Assembly: GCA_015061115.1 (NCBI GenBank) | Contig: SUXE01000017.1 | Location: 43,692 to 107,691, forward strand | DNA length: 64,000 nt | DNA from: Bacteroidales bacterium | Lineage (GTDB): Bacteria; Bacteroidota; Bacteroidia; Bacteroidales; Paludibacteraceae | Reading direction: 5' to 3' | In this document: positions 26,135-33,987 of the stretch, one piece after another | Numbering within the stretch: the stretch's first letter is position 1 | Layout of the letters: every line of letters begins with the position of its first letter | Program-made: the position numbers and the translations under genes | The notes under the pieces: model-generated | Databases searched by the model: none | Told to the model about the DNA's origin: nothing | Seen by the model: the letters and a program-made list of their open reading frames with translations, nothing else

Positions 26135-27064
26135 CTATCTTAAAGAATCTGCAACTCGTTTCAAACTTTCGTCGAAGCTTACCAACTGATAGTCAAAATC
26201 CATTTTCGACATCTCCGGATCATAATAATATGTAGCAAACATCTTATTGATCGGTTGCAGTACAAAACTACCCAACCACACAAATGGATTGAACAATTTT
26301 GTGATCCATACCTTATGCCCTGACGCCTTTGCAAAATAACGGATAATCTCCACTGTATCTGCCTGCTCACGATTCTGCGGATAGAATGTGCCTTCCAACT
26401 GTCGTATTATCGCCTGCTTCACAAACTCCGCAAGATTATCTATATAGAGCATCGATCGTTTATTATGCCATTCTGGGAAAACAGGCACCTTCGTCGCCAA
26501 CTTTGCCAAACGAGGGAAATTACCTTTCGCATTTGGACCGTATATCATACATGGACGAAGAATACAGATCTTCATGGCAGCCCCCTCGGTCCCCCTTGAA
26601 GGGGGAAGATCGCACCTGCCTTCATCCCCCTTTAGGGGGGCTTGGGGGGCTAATTCCCAAAGGCCATTCTCCGCCTGCAATTTCGAATCACCATAAAAGC
26701 CATTCGGATTAGGCTTCGTATCCTTCGTCAGGATCTCGCTCTTCAAACTTTTACTCTCATGAAACACAATCTGACTCGACATGAAGATGAACTGCTTCAC
26801 CCCACCCTCTTTCGCTTGCTTCGCCACCTCGATTGTCAGATCACGATTCACCTTATAATACAAAGGCTCCATTTTCGGATCCGCATTCACATGTGCAATT
26901 CCCGCCACATGGAACACAACATCATACTTTGTGAAATCAGCCAGTTTCCATGCATCATTCATCGTGTCGACGGAATCGATCTCAAAATCAGTCGACGTTG
27001 CAAGGATATATGCTTTTACACTTTCGCCGACGTAAGAGCCGGCACCTGTGATTAAAACTTTCAT
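26135..27064 (-). CDS. NAD-dependent epimerase/dehydratase with in-frame repeat insertion
   Basis: A 309-residue extended short-chain dehydrogenase acting on a nucleotide or lipid-linked sugar. The Rossmann start is GAGSYVG (7-13); the active site has SS (96-97) and YGDSK (124-128, YxxxK). RPCMIYG (170-176) and NKRSMLYIDNL follow, as in WbpV/WcfX-like epimerases of WecA-linked loci. Residues 138-162 are encoded by a palindromic GC-rich repeat (26579-26651) inserted between the helix after YxxxK and the MKICILRP strand. This adds about 24 residues without breaking the frame. Activity of the enlarged protein is uncertain. Confidence 0.85.
   Translation of the reverse strand: MKVLITGAGSYVGESVKAYILATSTDFEIDSVDTMNDAWKLADFTKYDVVFHVAGIAHVNADPKMEPLYYKVNRDLTIEVAKQAKEGGVKQFIFMSSQIVFHESKSLKSEILTKDTKPNPNGFYGDSKLQAENGLWELAPQAPLKGDEGRCDLPPSRGTEGAAMKICILRPCMIYGPNAKGNFPRLAKLATKVPVFPEWHNKRSMLYIDNLAEFVKQAIIRQLEGTFYPQNREQADTVEIIRYFAKASGHKVWITKLFNPFVWLGSFVLQPINKMFATYYYDPEMSKMDFDYQLVSFDESLKRVADSLR
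26579..26651. mobile_element. MITE-like palindromic element inside the epimerase gene
   Basis: A 73-bp element with terminal inverted repeats: AGCCCCCTCGGTCCCCCTT at one end and, on the other, TTTAGGGGGGCTTGGGGGGCT. Each arm also contains its own small hairpin (CCCCCTT.AAGGGGG). The same ends bound the fcl-gmd spacer (55932-56067). Confidence 0.75.
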
Positions 27065-27073
27065 TATTTTTTT

Positions 27074-27102
27074 GTTTAGAGGTTAGTGGTTTGAGGTTAG
27101 GA
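27074..27102. repeat. Short heptad tract
   Basis: Four degenerate heptads (TTTAGAG, GTTAGTG, GTTTGAG, GTTAGGA) overlap the 3' end of the four-helix-bundle gene and the spacer before the epimerase. Confidence 0.5.
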
Positions 27103-27472
27103 ATACTTGTTTGGAGAAATAGTTTTCCAATCCAGACAAAGGTCGCCCAACATTTTCCACCAAAGCCTCAATATTATTAAATTCTTCTTTCGTTATATAT
27201 TCCAAATCATTGGCTATATCCATCTGGCTTAAAACTTCCATTAAAGAACCATAAGATATATGCAAGAAATGAACTTTTTCCTTGTTAGACACACGTCCAC
27301 TTCCTTCTGCGATATTAGATGTTATGGAAATGGAAGCACGACGCAACTGACTACACATAGCAAATTGTTCCTCTTTAGGAAATTTCTTCAGCAAACGATA
27401 AACCTCTTTTATCAATTCCTTTCCAGCCTTATAAGCCTCAAGATTTCTAAAACTATTTTGTCTCATTACCAA
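27083..27472 (-). CDS. Four-helix-bundle protein (23S rRNA IVS-type)
   Basis: A 129-residue all-helical protein of the family first found in 23S rRNA intervening sequences. Visible marks are FRNLEAYKAGKELI at the start, QLRRASISITSNIAEGSGR (~44-62) in the middle and LENYFSKQ near the end. Free-standing copies are common in polysaccharide and mobile regions of Bacteroidota; the function is unknown. No rRNA gene is near. It is flanked on both sides by heptad repeats. The last residues fall inside the G-rich repeat, suggesting that the repeat supplies the stop. Confidence 0.85.
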   Translation of the reverse strand: MVMRQNSFRNLEAYKAGKELIKEVYRLLKKFPKEEQFAMCSQLRRASISITSNIAEGSGRVSNKEKVHFLHISYGSLMEVLSQMDIANDLEYITKEEFNNIEALVENVGRPLSGLENYFSKQVFLTSNH

Positions 27473-27478
27473 CCTATT

Positions 27479-27590
27479 TTTAACTCTAACCTTTAACTCT
27501 AACCTTTAACTCTAAACTCTAACCTCTCTTCTCTAAACTCTAACCTTTAACTCTAAACTCTAACCCCTCTAAACTCTAACCCTACAACCA
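27479..27590. repeat. Heptad repeat tract
   Basis: About sixteen degenerate units of the CTCTAAC/CTTTAAC/CTCTAAA type fill the spacer between the GT2 stop and the four-helix-bundle start. Confidence 0.85.
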
Positions 27591-27591
27591 C

Positions 27592-28374
27592 TCAACTCTC
27601 CCCCCTAGTAAACACCAATTCAAACACCTTAACAAAATACTTCAAGAAAAGCAATGGCATACACGTCCAAATTCCATTTTCAGCACATGCTCTCACAATC
27701 TCCTTATTTAGACGAATATTTGCCTGTATTCCATCTGTGCTTCTACCTCCAGTACGCATCTTCATGAAATCGAGAGGAATATATTTTGCAGGCACTTTAT
27801 TAGTATACAGATGACGGATCAACAGTTCATAATCAGCAGCGATATGATAATCATACTGATAATAGCCATATTTTTCAAAATTCTCTCTTAATGTGAAGAA
27901 AGAAGGATGAGCTGGCATAAATCCGAAACGGAAACGCCAAGGTCTCCAGTTTTTCGAACTATAATAACGCACCGTCTTCTCAAGATTATCTGGATTCACA
28001 AAACGGACATCGCCATATATAGCCTCAACACCGGGATTCTCAACAAAAGCCTCATTTATTTTGTCGAAAATGTCTGTGCGATGATAAAAATCGTCAGAAT
28101 TGATAATTCCAACCACATCGCCAGTAGCCATTTTGATTCCTTTATTGATTCCATCATACATACCCTTGTCTTTCTCCGAGACCCAACGCATGCGACCTTC
28201 AAACAAAGGCTCATATTTCTTAATGATTTCCACCGTATTGTCTTTCGAACCACCGTCGACCACCAGATACTCATAGTCCTTATATTCCTGACTCAACACA
28301 CTCTTGATGGTATCCTCAACAGTCTTTCCGCTATTGAATGTCACGGTCACTACACTGATTTTCATAATTTTCAC
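27592..28374 (-). CDS. Family 2 glycosyltransferase (WcaA-like)
   Basis: A 260-residue GT-A enzyme. MKISVVTVTFNSG opens the nucleotide-binding fold, DGGSKDNT (~41-48) and NSDDFY (~91-96, the DxD metal site) follow, and HIAADYELLIRHL (~177-189) holds the acceptor-side acidic residues (ED-like). It adds one sugar to the polysaccharide repeat unit on the cytoplasmic face. A GTG start at 28374 gives MKIMKIS; the ATG at 28365 is equally possible. A Panacea toxin-antitoxin locus separates it from the next glycosyltransferase upstream. Confidence 0.88.
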   Translation of the reverse strand: MKIMKISVVTVTFNSGKTVEDTIKSVLSQEYKDYEYLVVDGGSKDNTVEIIKKYEPLFEGRMRWVSEKDKGMYDGINKGIKMATGDVVGIINSDDFYHRTDIFDKINEAFVENPGVEAIYGDVRFVNPDNLEKTVRYYSSKNWRPWRFRFGFMPAHPSFFTLRENFEKYGYYQYDYHIAADYELLIRHLYTNKVPAKYIPLDFMKMRTGGRSTDGIQANIRLNKEIVRACAENGIWTCMPLLFLKYFVKVFELVFTRGES

Positions 28375-28478
28375 TATAAAAGAATAGGATCAAAGATCAT
28401 GTTTCTTTGTCAAATATATTCTCCTTAAATTCTCATTATTTTTTGAAGCTATGTTGTTTTTCACTCAACTACAACATC

Positions 28479-28664
28479 TTAATTTTTCTTAAAAAATCCT
28501 CCAAAACTTTGTTCAATAGGGACTCCCGCCCGAGGCTGACTAGTTGTGAAATGAATCAAAATATTAACATTCTCATCGCTATATATGCTGACAGCATATT
28601 TGAATTTTCCCATACGTGTCACATATCCGTAAACTATTTCTCCAGGAGCAAACATCAGTTGCAT
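28479..28664 (-). CDS. Short protein after the Panacea antitoxin, possible truncated toxin
   Basis: A 61-residue protein overlapping the end of the Panacea gene by 10 bases. By eye, FAPGEIVYGYVT...KFKYAVSIYSDENVNILIHF resembles residues ~15-65 of the 139-residue partner of the second Panacea gene in this window (53293-53712). That homologue has more than 70 further residues, so this copy is probably a shortened or decayed toxin. Its short length alone leaves room for a distinct small protein. Confidence 0.5.
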   Translation of the reverse strand: MQLMFAPGEIVYGYVTRMGKFKYAVSIYSDENVNILIHFTTSQPRAGVPIEQSFGGFFKKN

Positions 28665-29239
28665 TCATTTAAGAAAGCCTGCATCTGCATACACTCCATA
28701 GCATCTTCATACGTTGCAGCTCCCGACTCATCATTAAGACGATTTAAATCTACCACAAAATTAGACTTCGGGTCTTTACTGAAATCTATATCATTTTCCT
28801 TCACCGTCTGGCTCCACAATGAATTGGGAATATGAGTTTCATCAGTCAACTGATCCGCAGACAAATTTTCGCAACGTTCTATAATTCGATTCACAAGTGC
28901 CATTTCCCACTGGCTAAACTTTTTCAAATTATCATCTAGCAAATAGGCATGTTTCACAAGAGCATTGACGTGCCACTTGTTATCCTCCTTCTTTTCACAA
29001 CGGAGACAATCGGCAAAAGCTCCATTCTTCACATCGTACACCTCATATGCCACAGGACCTTTCTCCCATGCATGATATTCCAACCATGTGACAGGAATAG
29101 CACGCAAACGCACTGACTCTTCATCAATCAGATAAAGAATCTTTAGCAGTTTACGCAATTGCATATCCGGAATTCGGACACAAAGATAGGCAAGCAATGC
29201 CTCTACCTTTTCCCTGTTTGATGTTATACCAAGACTCAT
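28655..29239 (-). CDS. Panacea-domain (DUF4065) antitoxin
   Basis: A protein of about 194 residues from ATG 29239 (MSLGITSNREKVEALLAYLC); an upstream ATG at 29296 would add 19 residues overlapping the promoter and operator and is less likely. The Panacea core is seen in MQLRKLLKILYLIDEESVR...IPVTWLEYHAWEKGPVAYEVYD, the family's LL.LLY..DE and W.A...GP...E.Y pattern. Panacea (SocA-like) proteins neutralise many unrelated toxins; the partner is the overlapping 61-residue frame. The locus is inserted between two glycosyltransferase genes. Confidence 0.8.
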   Translation of the reverse strand: MSLGITSNREKVEALLAYLCVRIPDMQLRKLLKILYLIDEESVRLRAIPVTWLEYHAWEKGPVAYEVYDVKNGAFADCLRCEKKEDNKWHVNALVKHAYLLDDNLKKFSQWEMALVNRIIERCENLSADQLTDETHIPNSLWSQTVKENDIDFSKDPKSNFVVDLNRLNDESGAATYEDAMECMQMQAFLNECN

Positions 29240-29251
29240 ACGACAATTTAC

Positions 29252-29279
29252 TTTATACTTGCGAATGCAAAAGTATAAA
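29252..29279 (-). promoter_or_regulatory. Promoter with overlapping palindromic operator of the first Panacea locus
   Basis: A minus-strand TACTTTTG -7 box (29275-29268) overlaps a perfect 9-bp inverted repeat TTTATACTT (29252-29260) / AAGTATAAA (29271-29279) with a 10-base spacer. Position and symmetry fit an autoregulatory operator. The -33 is weak. Confidence 0.55.
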
Positions 29280-29295
29280 TTATTTAAAAAAATCA

Positions 29296-29346
29296 ATCTG
29301 TTTTTCTATATCCATCCAATGTGGCAGACGCCACACTGATTTTCAT
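29296..29346 (-). pseudogene. Relic 5' end of a glycosyltransferase gene
   Basis: ATG at 29346 overlaps the upstream gene's TGA and encodes MKISVASATLDGYRKTD then stops. Its first 14 bases are identical to the start of the next glycosyltransferase at 28365. It looks like the original junction of this operon, interrupted when the Panacea locus entered. Confidence 0.45.
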
Positions 29347-30299
29347 AACGAGATATTCCAGTTTTCTTTTATATACTTTTTCAACTCATTCTTTCCTTCC
29401 GAGCCCAAAGACTTTAAGCTATAACCTTTCTGCTCCAAACTCTTTTTCGCTTCAAGAATCTTCACATCCACCATTGTACGGAACCACCATCCTTGTATGA
29501 ATGCGAACACAAAGCCCTCCTTGCCATCAAGGAATCCACCTTTAAGGACATATCTGAAAATGAAATATGCAAACGAACGCCAGAACAAAGGCAAAGAATT
29601 GTATTTATTCTTTTTCTTATGTTTTTTTTCAGCTTCTTTACCAAGAGATTCATCTTCACGCAAATCACTCATACCCTTCACTATATCATCTTTCGACAGG
29701 CCATATGTTTCATCCAAAACGACGGCAGCCTCTCTCTGAGCATAATCCAAATGTTTACGGCAATAATCGGACACATTAATCAGAGAATGGTCACAGAAAT
29801 CATTTTCAAACACAACACTTTTTCCTTGTGTAAGAACCATATGCTCATCCATGATTCTATCTGCATAACGTCCGCATCCTGTGCGACACATACGCATCAT
29901 GACAACCGGATAAATACCATGCTTCACCCACTTGCCCATGAAGATATGGCGACGCTTGAACTCAATGCCAGTAATTTCTTTAGGAAGCGACGGAAGTTTA
30001 TCCACTATCTCTTTTACAAGTTCAGGCAACAGATACTCATCAGCATCGATACGGAGTGTCCATTCCGTATCTATTTTAATATTGTCGATAGCCCAATTGT
30101 ATTGAGCTGCCTGATTTCCTGGATATTTGTGAACCACGACTTCCACATTCGGGAACTCTTTGCAAATATCCACGGTACTGTCCGTCGACGGAGAATCAAT
30201 CACATACACCTTCTTGGATATCGGACATACATTCTCCAAACACCTTCTTATATGTAATTCCTCATTGTATGTGAGGATTATGGTTGTCAGATCTAACAT
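29343..30299 (-). CDS. Family 2 glycosyltransferase (WaaE/KdtX-like)
   Basis: A 318-residue GT2 enzyme. LTTIILTYNEELHIRRCLEN and VIDSPSTDSTVDI form the donor fold; TLRIDADEYL (~80-89) is the DxD-type metal site. The C-terminal half is rich in Lys (KKHKKKNKYN) and ends near FVFAFIQGWWFR. This family adds heptose or glucose branches in several bacteria, but the donor here is unknown. Its stop (TGA) overlaps an ATG at 29346 (ATGA) that begins a 17-codon relic resembling a glycosyltransferase start (MKISVASAT), now cut short by the Panacea insertion. Confidence 0.85.
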   Translation of the reverse strand: MLDLTTIILTYNEELHIRRCLENVCPISKKVYVIDSPSTDSTVDICKEFPNVEVVVHKYPGNQAAQYNWAIDNIKIDTEWTLRIDADEYLLPELVKEIVDKLPSLPKEITGIEFKRRHIFMGKWVKHGIYPVVMMRMCRTGCGRYADRIMDEHMVLTQGKSVVFENDFCDHSLINVSDYCRKHLDYAQREAAVVLDETYGLSKDDIVKGMSDLREDESLGKEAEKKHKKKNKYNSLPLFWRSFAYFIFRYVLKGGFLDGKEGFVFAFIQGWWFRTMVDVKILEAKKSLEQKGYSLKSLGSEGKNELKKYIKENWNISL

Positions 30300-30377
30300 A
30301 TTTTGTTGTAGATTTAGCCAAAGAACTTATATTCATCCTATCAAATTAGGATTCTTGCCATTCTTCTTAAAACCATT

Positions 30378-30402
30378 CTGTAAATTATATTTCAATTTAC
30401 AG
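30378..30402 (-). terminator. Hairpin at the end of darG
   Basis: CTGTAAATT (30378-30386) and AATTTACAG (30394-30402) form a perfect 9-bp stem containing the darG stop codon; only a weak T run follows on the minus strand. Confidence 0.4.
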
Positions 30403-31461
30403 TGTCGAATTTCGCAAATGGTCAATCATAATCTTAACATACTGCGGTTTTGTGAAGAGTCGTTGTTTACGGCTATTCCATTGGGATATATCTTCCGTCA
30501 CAAAACTTAACAATGCAGTTTCATCCATCCGACGCCATTCATTCAATCTTGTGTCAGTGGATAAAATATAATCAACAGTAGCCAATAATTCCAATGAATA
30601 ATTAGAATAGAATTTTGACAAAAAAGACTTCGTCCGTTCTACAATTTCTTTATAACGCACATTTTCTGCTCTATTCAGAATGTCGTCCACAGCCTCCCTT
30701 GCATCTGAAGTAAGCCATATTTCATCAAATGGACGTTTCGACAAATCACTCATACCCATTATATAACTTCCATTCAGATACCGCAACACGTATCTCACCT
30801 TCCCTGAATAAGGACCATAAACAGCACGTTTGAATTGAAGTCTAAAAACATCTTCTGCTCCAAAACGTTGCAAAAAATAAGCAATCTTCTCTGCTGCAAA
30901 TTCCGAAACGAATTCCCCATGAGCCACCATATCAACCATGACACCAAGCATCATCGCTCGTGCTGGAGTCAGTTTCACACGTTCTTGTTTCATCCGCTCA
31001 TGTATCGCTTCAGAAGGCTCGTATATTATTATGTCACAATCTACACCTTGCAAATGAGACACAATCATATCACGTACACGGTTCCAATCCAAGCCCCCGT
31101 TACGAGAACCTAATGGAGGAATCGCTATTGATTTAATACTTCTTGACAATATCTCATGTTTTAAAGCGATCAATCCAGATTCAATATAGCAATACTCTGA
31201 AGGATGACGCCAATCTTTTTTGGTTGGAAAATTTATAATGATTTTACGAGTGCCATCAAGCAATAGCTTTTCTGTAACCAGCATTTCACCGGTATGCAGT
31301 TTCCCTTGTTTACATGCATTATGATAGACAGCATAATTTTCAGGAAATGCTTCCTTAAACTGCAATGCCAAACCCTTGCCCATCACACCCACAGTGTTGA
31401 CCGTGTTCACGAGAGCTTCAGCGTCGCTTTCAAAAATATTTCCTTCTGTATATCTTATCAT
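30397..31461 (-). CDS. darG: DarG antitoxin: macrodomain DNA ADP-ribosyl-glycohydrolase
   Basis: From ATG 31461 (MIRYTEGNIFESDAEALVNT) the protein has 354 residues; an in-frame ATG at 31494 lies inside darT and is not preferred. The N-terminal macrodomain (~1-160) shows VNTVNTVGVMGKGLALQF, the ADP-ribose-binding loop of DarG, and IPPLGSRNGGLDW. It removes ADP-ribose from thymidine. The C-terminal half (~165-354) is the toxin-binding region of DarG. It starts 5 bases after the darT stop. Pairing with DarT makes the call firm. Confidence 0.93.
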   Translation of the reverse strand: MIRYTEGNIFESDAEALVNTVNTVGVMGKGLALQFKEAFPENYAVYHNACKQGKLHTGEMLVTEKLLLDGTRKIIINFPTKKDWRHPSEYCYIESGLIALKHEILSRSIKSIAIPPLGSRNGGLDWNRVRDMIVSHLQGVDCDIIIYEPSEAIHERMKQERVKLTPARAMMLGVMVDMVAHGEFVSEFAAEKIAYFLQRFGAEDVFRLQFKRAVYGPYSGKVRYVLRYLNGSYIMGMSDLSKRPFDEIWLTSDAREAVDDILNRAENVRYKEIVERTKSFLSKFYSNYSLELLATVDYILSTDTRLNEWRRMDETALLSFVTEDISQWNSRKQRLFTKPQYVKIMIDHLRNSTL

Positions 31462-31466
31462 AACAC

Positions 31467-32108
31467 TTAAAAATAATATTCTGGTGCCACACAAATTCGA
31501 CAGCTATCAATTCCCATGGCTTCCATTTTTTGTTTGGCTTCCTCATTATAAACAAAAAAGCCCGCTATATATTGCGCAAGGATTTCATTTTTCAATAAAA
31601 TTTCTGCCTGTTTACGACGTCCAAGATCTACATCTAATTCATCTTTCCAATATCGTGCATAGACGTCCTCCACTTTAACTAACTCATCCAATCTTGTCAG
31701 ATCCGTCTTAGTATAGAATTCAGTAATGCCAGCAACAGCATGACCATCTGTAAATATACAGTCCCAACCTTGCTCGATTATTGTATCAATTCGTACTACA
31801 CAATGGACAATTTCCTCTGGATCTCGTTTTGTCACTCCATTCCTTCCAGATTGTATTACCAGCAACATTGGTGTATGCGGACCAAAATAAAATGGTATAT
31901 ATTCTGATAATCGATATCCATGATGCAAATCATCATTTCGAACTTTTATGATTGAAGTATCTCCTATAGGCACATAATTTGGATTCGCCTTTTTTGAAGA
32001 CTGATGGACAAACCCAACCTTCAATATATATGGTATATTATCAATATGCGTAAGCCTATGAGCATACACCAATTTGTCCCAATGCGGCTTTACTAATTCA
32101 CATGCCAT
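31467..32108 (-). CDS. darT: DarT toxin: DNA ADP-ribosyltransferase (DUF4433)
   Basis: A 213-residue toxin that ADP-ribosylates thymidines in single-stranded DNA, halting phage and host replication. Family marks are YAHRLTHIDNIPYILKVGF (15-33, includes the NAD-contacting H/R), LHHGYRLSEYIPFYFGPHTPML (the H..L.dYVPFYF motif) and the glutamate of KQAEILLKNEI (E169), the likely catalytic residue. Length is normal. It lies 134 bases downstream of an acyltransferase gene, with its own promoter candidate. Confidence 0.93.
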   Translation of the reverse strand: MACELVKPHWDKLVYAHRLTHIDNIPYILKVGFVHQSSKKANPNYVPIGDTSIIKVRNDDLHHGYRLSEYIPFYFGPHTPMLLVIQSGRNGVTKRDPEEIVHCVVRIDTIIEQGWDCIFTDGHAVAGITEFYTKTDLTRLDELVKVEDVYARYWKDELDVDLGRRKQAEILLKNEILAQYIAGFFVYNEEAKQKMEAMGIDSCRICVAPEYYF

Positions 32109-32142
32109 ATCTTAAAGTTCAATCTGTCAAAAAATATAATCG

Positions 32143-32172
32143 TAAAAATACAATTTTTCTTTATTCAACAAA
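32143..32172 (-). promoter_or_regulatory. Candidate promoter of darTG
   Basis: Minus-strand TTTG (32172-32169), 18 bases, TATTTTTA (32150-32143), one base off TAnnTTTG. Confidence 0.5.
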
Positions 32173-32242
32173 CTTTAATCAGCAGAAAATCTCTTATTTT
32201 GTTTTTCCAACAGATCTTTGGCACTAAAAGCCATAAAGCTTA

Positions 32243-32800
32243 TTATTCCTTCAAAACTCTTTTCTTAATAAACTTCGCTGGATTTCCTCCAACTACAGTC
32301 CATGGCTCCACATCCTTATAAACACTGGCAGTAGCTCCAACAACAGCACCTTCTCCAATTGTAACTCCCATGCCAACAAAAGCACGAGCACCAATCCAAG
32401 ACTGGTTCTTCAACACTATAGGAGCTGTAATCAGCGGATGCATAGGATCCTCTATATCATGACTTGCTGTGCAGAGATAAGAACCTTGCGACACTGTCAC
32501 ATTATCCTCCAAAATGATCAGAGCGACATTGTAGCAATCCACGTCTGATGCCAAACAAGTATTATCTCCCATTATCAAATTTGCAGGATAGTAAATCTTT
32601 GCTGAGCTATACACATTTGAATTCTTACCCATCTTAGCTCCAAACAACCTAAGCAGAAATCTTTTCCATCCACTTCCCATGCTTCTCGGCAACCAACTAG
32701 AGCAAACTGCCCATACGATCCCCCATATGAGACGAATCATCTGATGCTTTCTCCCCAAATGATTCTGATATTTTGAAAGATCTATTTTTGTTTCTTGCAT
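32243..32800 (-). CDS. WcaF-type hexapeptide acetyltransferase
   Basis: A 185-residue left-handed beta-helix acyltransferase of the colanic-acid WcaF type. Hexapeptide turns run from ~75 to 165 (LIMGDNTCLASD, ALIILEDNVTVSQGSYLCTASHD with the catalytic His, WIGARAFVGMGVTIGEGAVVGATA) and the end is WTVVGGNPAKFIKKR. It probably O-acetylates a sugar of the repeat unit. It begins 7 bases after the glycosyltransferase upstream. Confidence 0.88.
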   Translation of the reverse strand: MQETKIDLSKYQNHLGRKHQMIRLIWGIVWAVCSSWLPRSMGSGWKRFLLRLFGAKMGKNSNVYSSAKIYYPANLIMGDNTCLASDVDCYNVALIILEDNVTVSQGSYLCTASHDIEDPMHPLITAPIVLKNQSWIGARAFVGMGVTIGEGAVVGATASVYKDVEPWTVVGGNPAKFIKKRVLKE

Positions 32801-32807
32801 AAATTAC

Positions 32808-33986
32808 TTATTGAACAAAAGAAGGCTTTTCTCCTCCATTAATTATCCACTCATACAAAGCCTTAGTCTTTTCTGCTACTGGACGATAATTGAAATTCTC
32901 ATTCACCAACTTGCTTCCTCTCTGCCCCATCTCATACAGGTCTTCAGCAGACATTGACATTGCATTTTTAAGTACTTTTGCTAAATTATCTACACTCAGA
33001 TCAATACACCAACCTGTTTTCTTATTTTCTCCAAGAATATCAAGAGACGCTCCCATAGTAGAGCAATCTCCATTTAGCAACTGCCATGGAGTGCCATTTG
33101 TTGTAATTGCAGGAACACCACAACTCATAGCTTCAGCAATAACCATTCCGAAATTCTCACTATATGAAGGAAGACAGAAAAGAGAAGACTCTTGATAAAG
33201 TTTTGTTTTGGCATCACCAAATACAGGAGGCAGTATCTTCACACAACCCTGCATTCCTAAACTTTCAACTTTAAGTTTCAAGCTATTTATATATTCTGGT
33301 TCACCATTACCAACAACCACCACAGACCAATCCTGAAACTCTACACTCTCCTCTCTAACCTTTTTGAAAGCATCGATAAGAATTTCTATTCCCTTCTTTA
33401 CATGCACACGGCTTAAAAAAAGAATCTGTTTCTTGACGCTATCCATTGAAGATCTGCAAGCATATCCATCAGTTTCGATTCCGTTAGGGATAACAGACAT
33501 TGGGACATTTACACCAAGGTCACGTACATGTTGAGCCTCCATCTCTGCAGTAGTAAAAATGCACGAGGCTTTCTTCAAATCATTCATCTGATAAAGCCAC
33601 ATTGCCAATTTTTTCTTCCATTTGCTTTGGGATAGGCTCCAAGGCTCCAGCATACCTCGAGGAGTTACAATGTATGGAATATTATATTTGCGAGCAATCT
33701 TAGCAACTTTATGATAAATAGGAGCCCACATGCTCTGCATCTGAATCAAATCGAACTTTTCATCAAGGATAAAGGATTCAATCTCCTTAATTGACGTTCC
33801 TTGCTCGTAAATCTTAAGTTTTGCAGAAGTTCCATCCAATGCATGAGTGTTCATATCATCAGAACGAAAGGTCATCAATGTTATATCAACACCTACCTCT
33901 GCAAGTCCTTTCACTAGCATTGGCACACTACGGGATGGACCTCCATGAGTGTTGTCTATATCAACTATGAATGTAAGGATTTTCAT
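32808..33986 (-). CDS. Family 4 glycosyltransferase
   Basis: A 392-residue GT-B enzyme. The N-terminal domain opens MKILTFIVDIDNTHGGPSRSVP with the acceptor-side glycine loop. The linker has VIPNGIETD (~162-170) and LFLSRVHVKKGIEILIDAF (~188-206). The C-terminal donor site is SYSENFGMVIAEAMSCGVPAITT (E-x7-E type). It adds one retaining-linkage sugar. It is 7 bases before wcaF-like and one base after the serine-acetyltransferase-like gene. Confidence 0.9.
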   Translation of the reverse strand: MKILTFIVDIDNTHGGPSRSVPMLVKGLAEVGVDITLMTFRSDDMNTHALDGTSAKLKIYEQGTSIKEIESFILDEKFDLIQMQSMWAPIYHKVAKIARKYNIPYIVTPRGMLEPWSLSQSKWKKKLAMWLYQMNDLKKASCIFTTAEMEAQHVRDLGVNVPMSVIPNGIETDGYACRSSMDSVKKQILFLSRVHVKKGIEILIDAFKKVREESVEFQDWSVVVVGNGEPEYINSLKLKVESLGMQGCVKILPPVFGDAKTKLYQESSLFCLPSYSENFGMVIAEAMSCGVPAITTNGTPWQLLNGDCSTMGASLDILGENKKTGWCIDLSVDNLAKVLKNAMSMSAEDLYEMGQRGSKLVNENFNYRPVAEKTKALYEWIINGGEKPSFVQ

Positions 33987-33987
33987 A

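Noticed and set aside
27083..27472. Sign of a nearby 23S rRNA intervening sequence
   Set aside because: No rRNA sequence is present; such four-helix proteins also occur free-standing.
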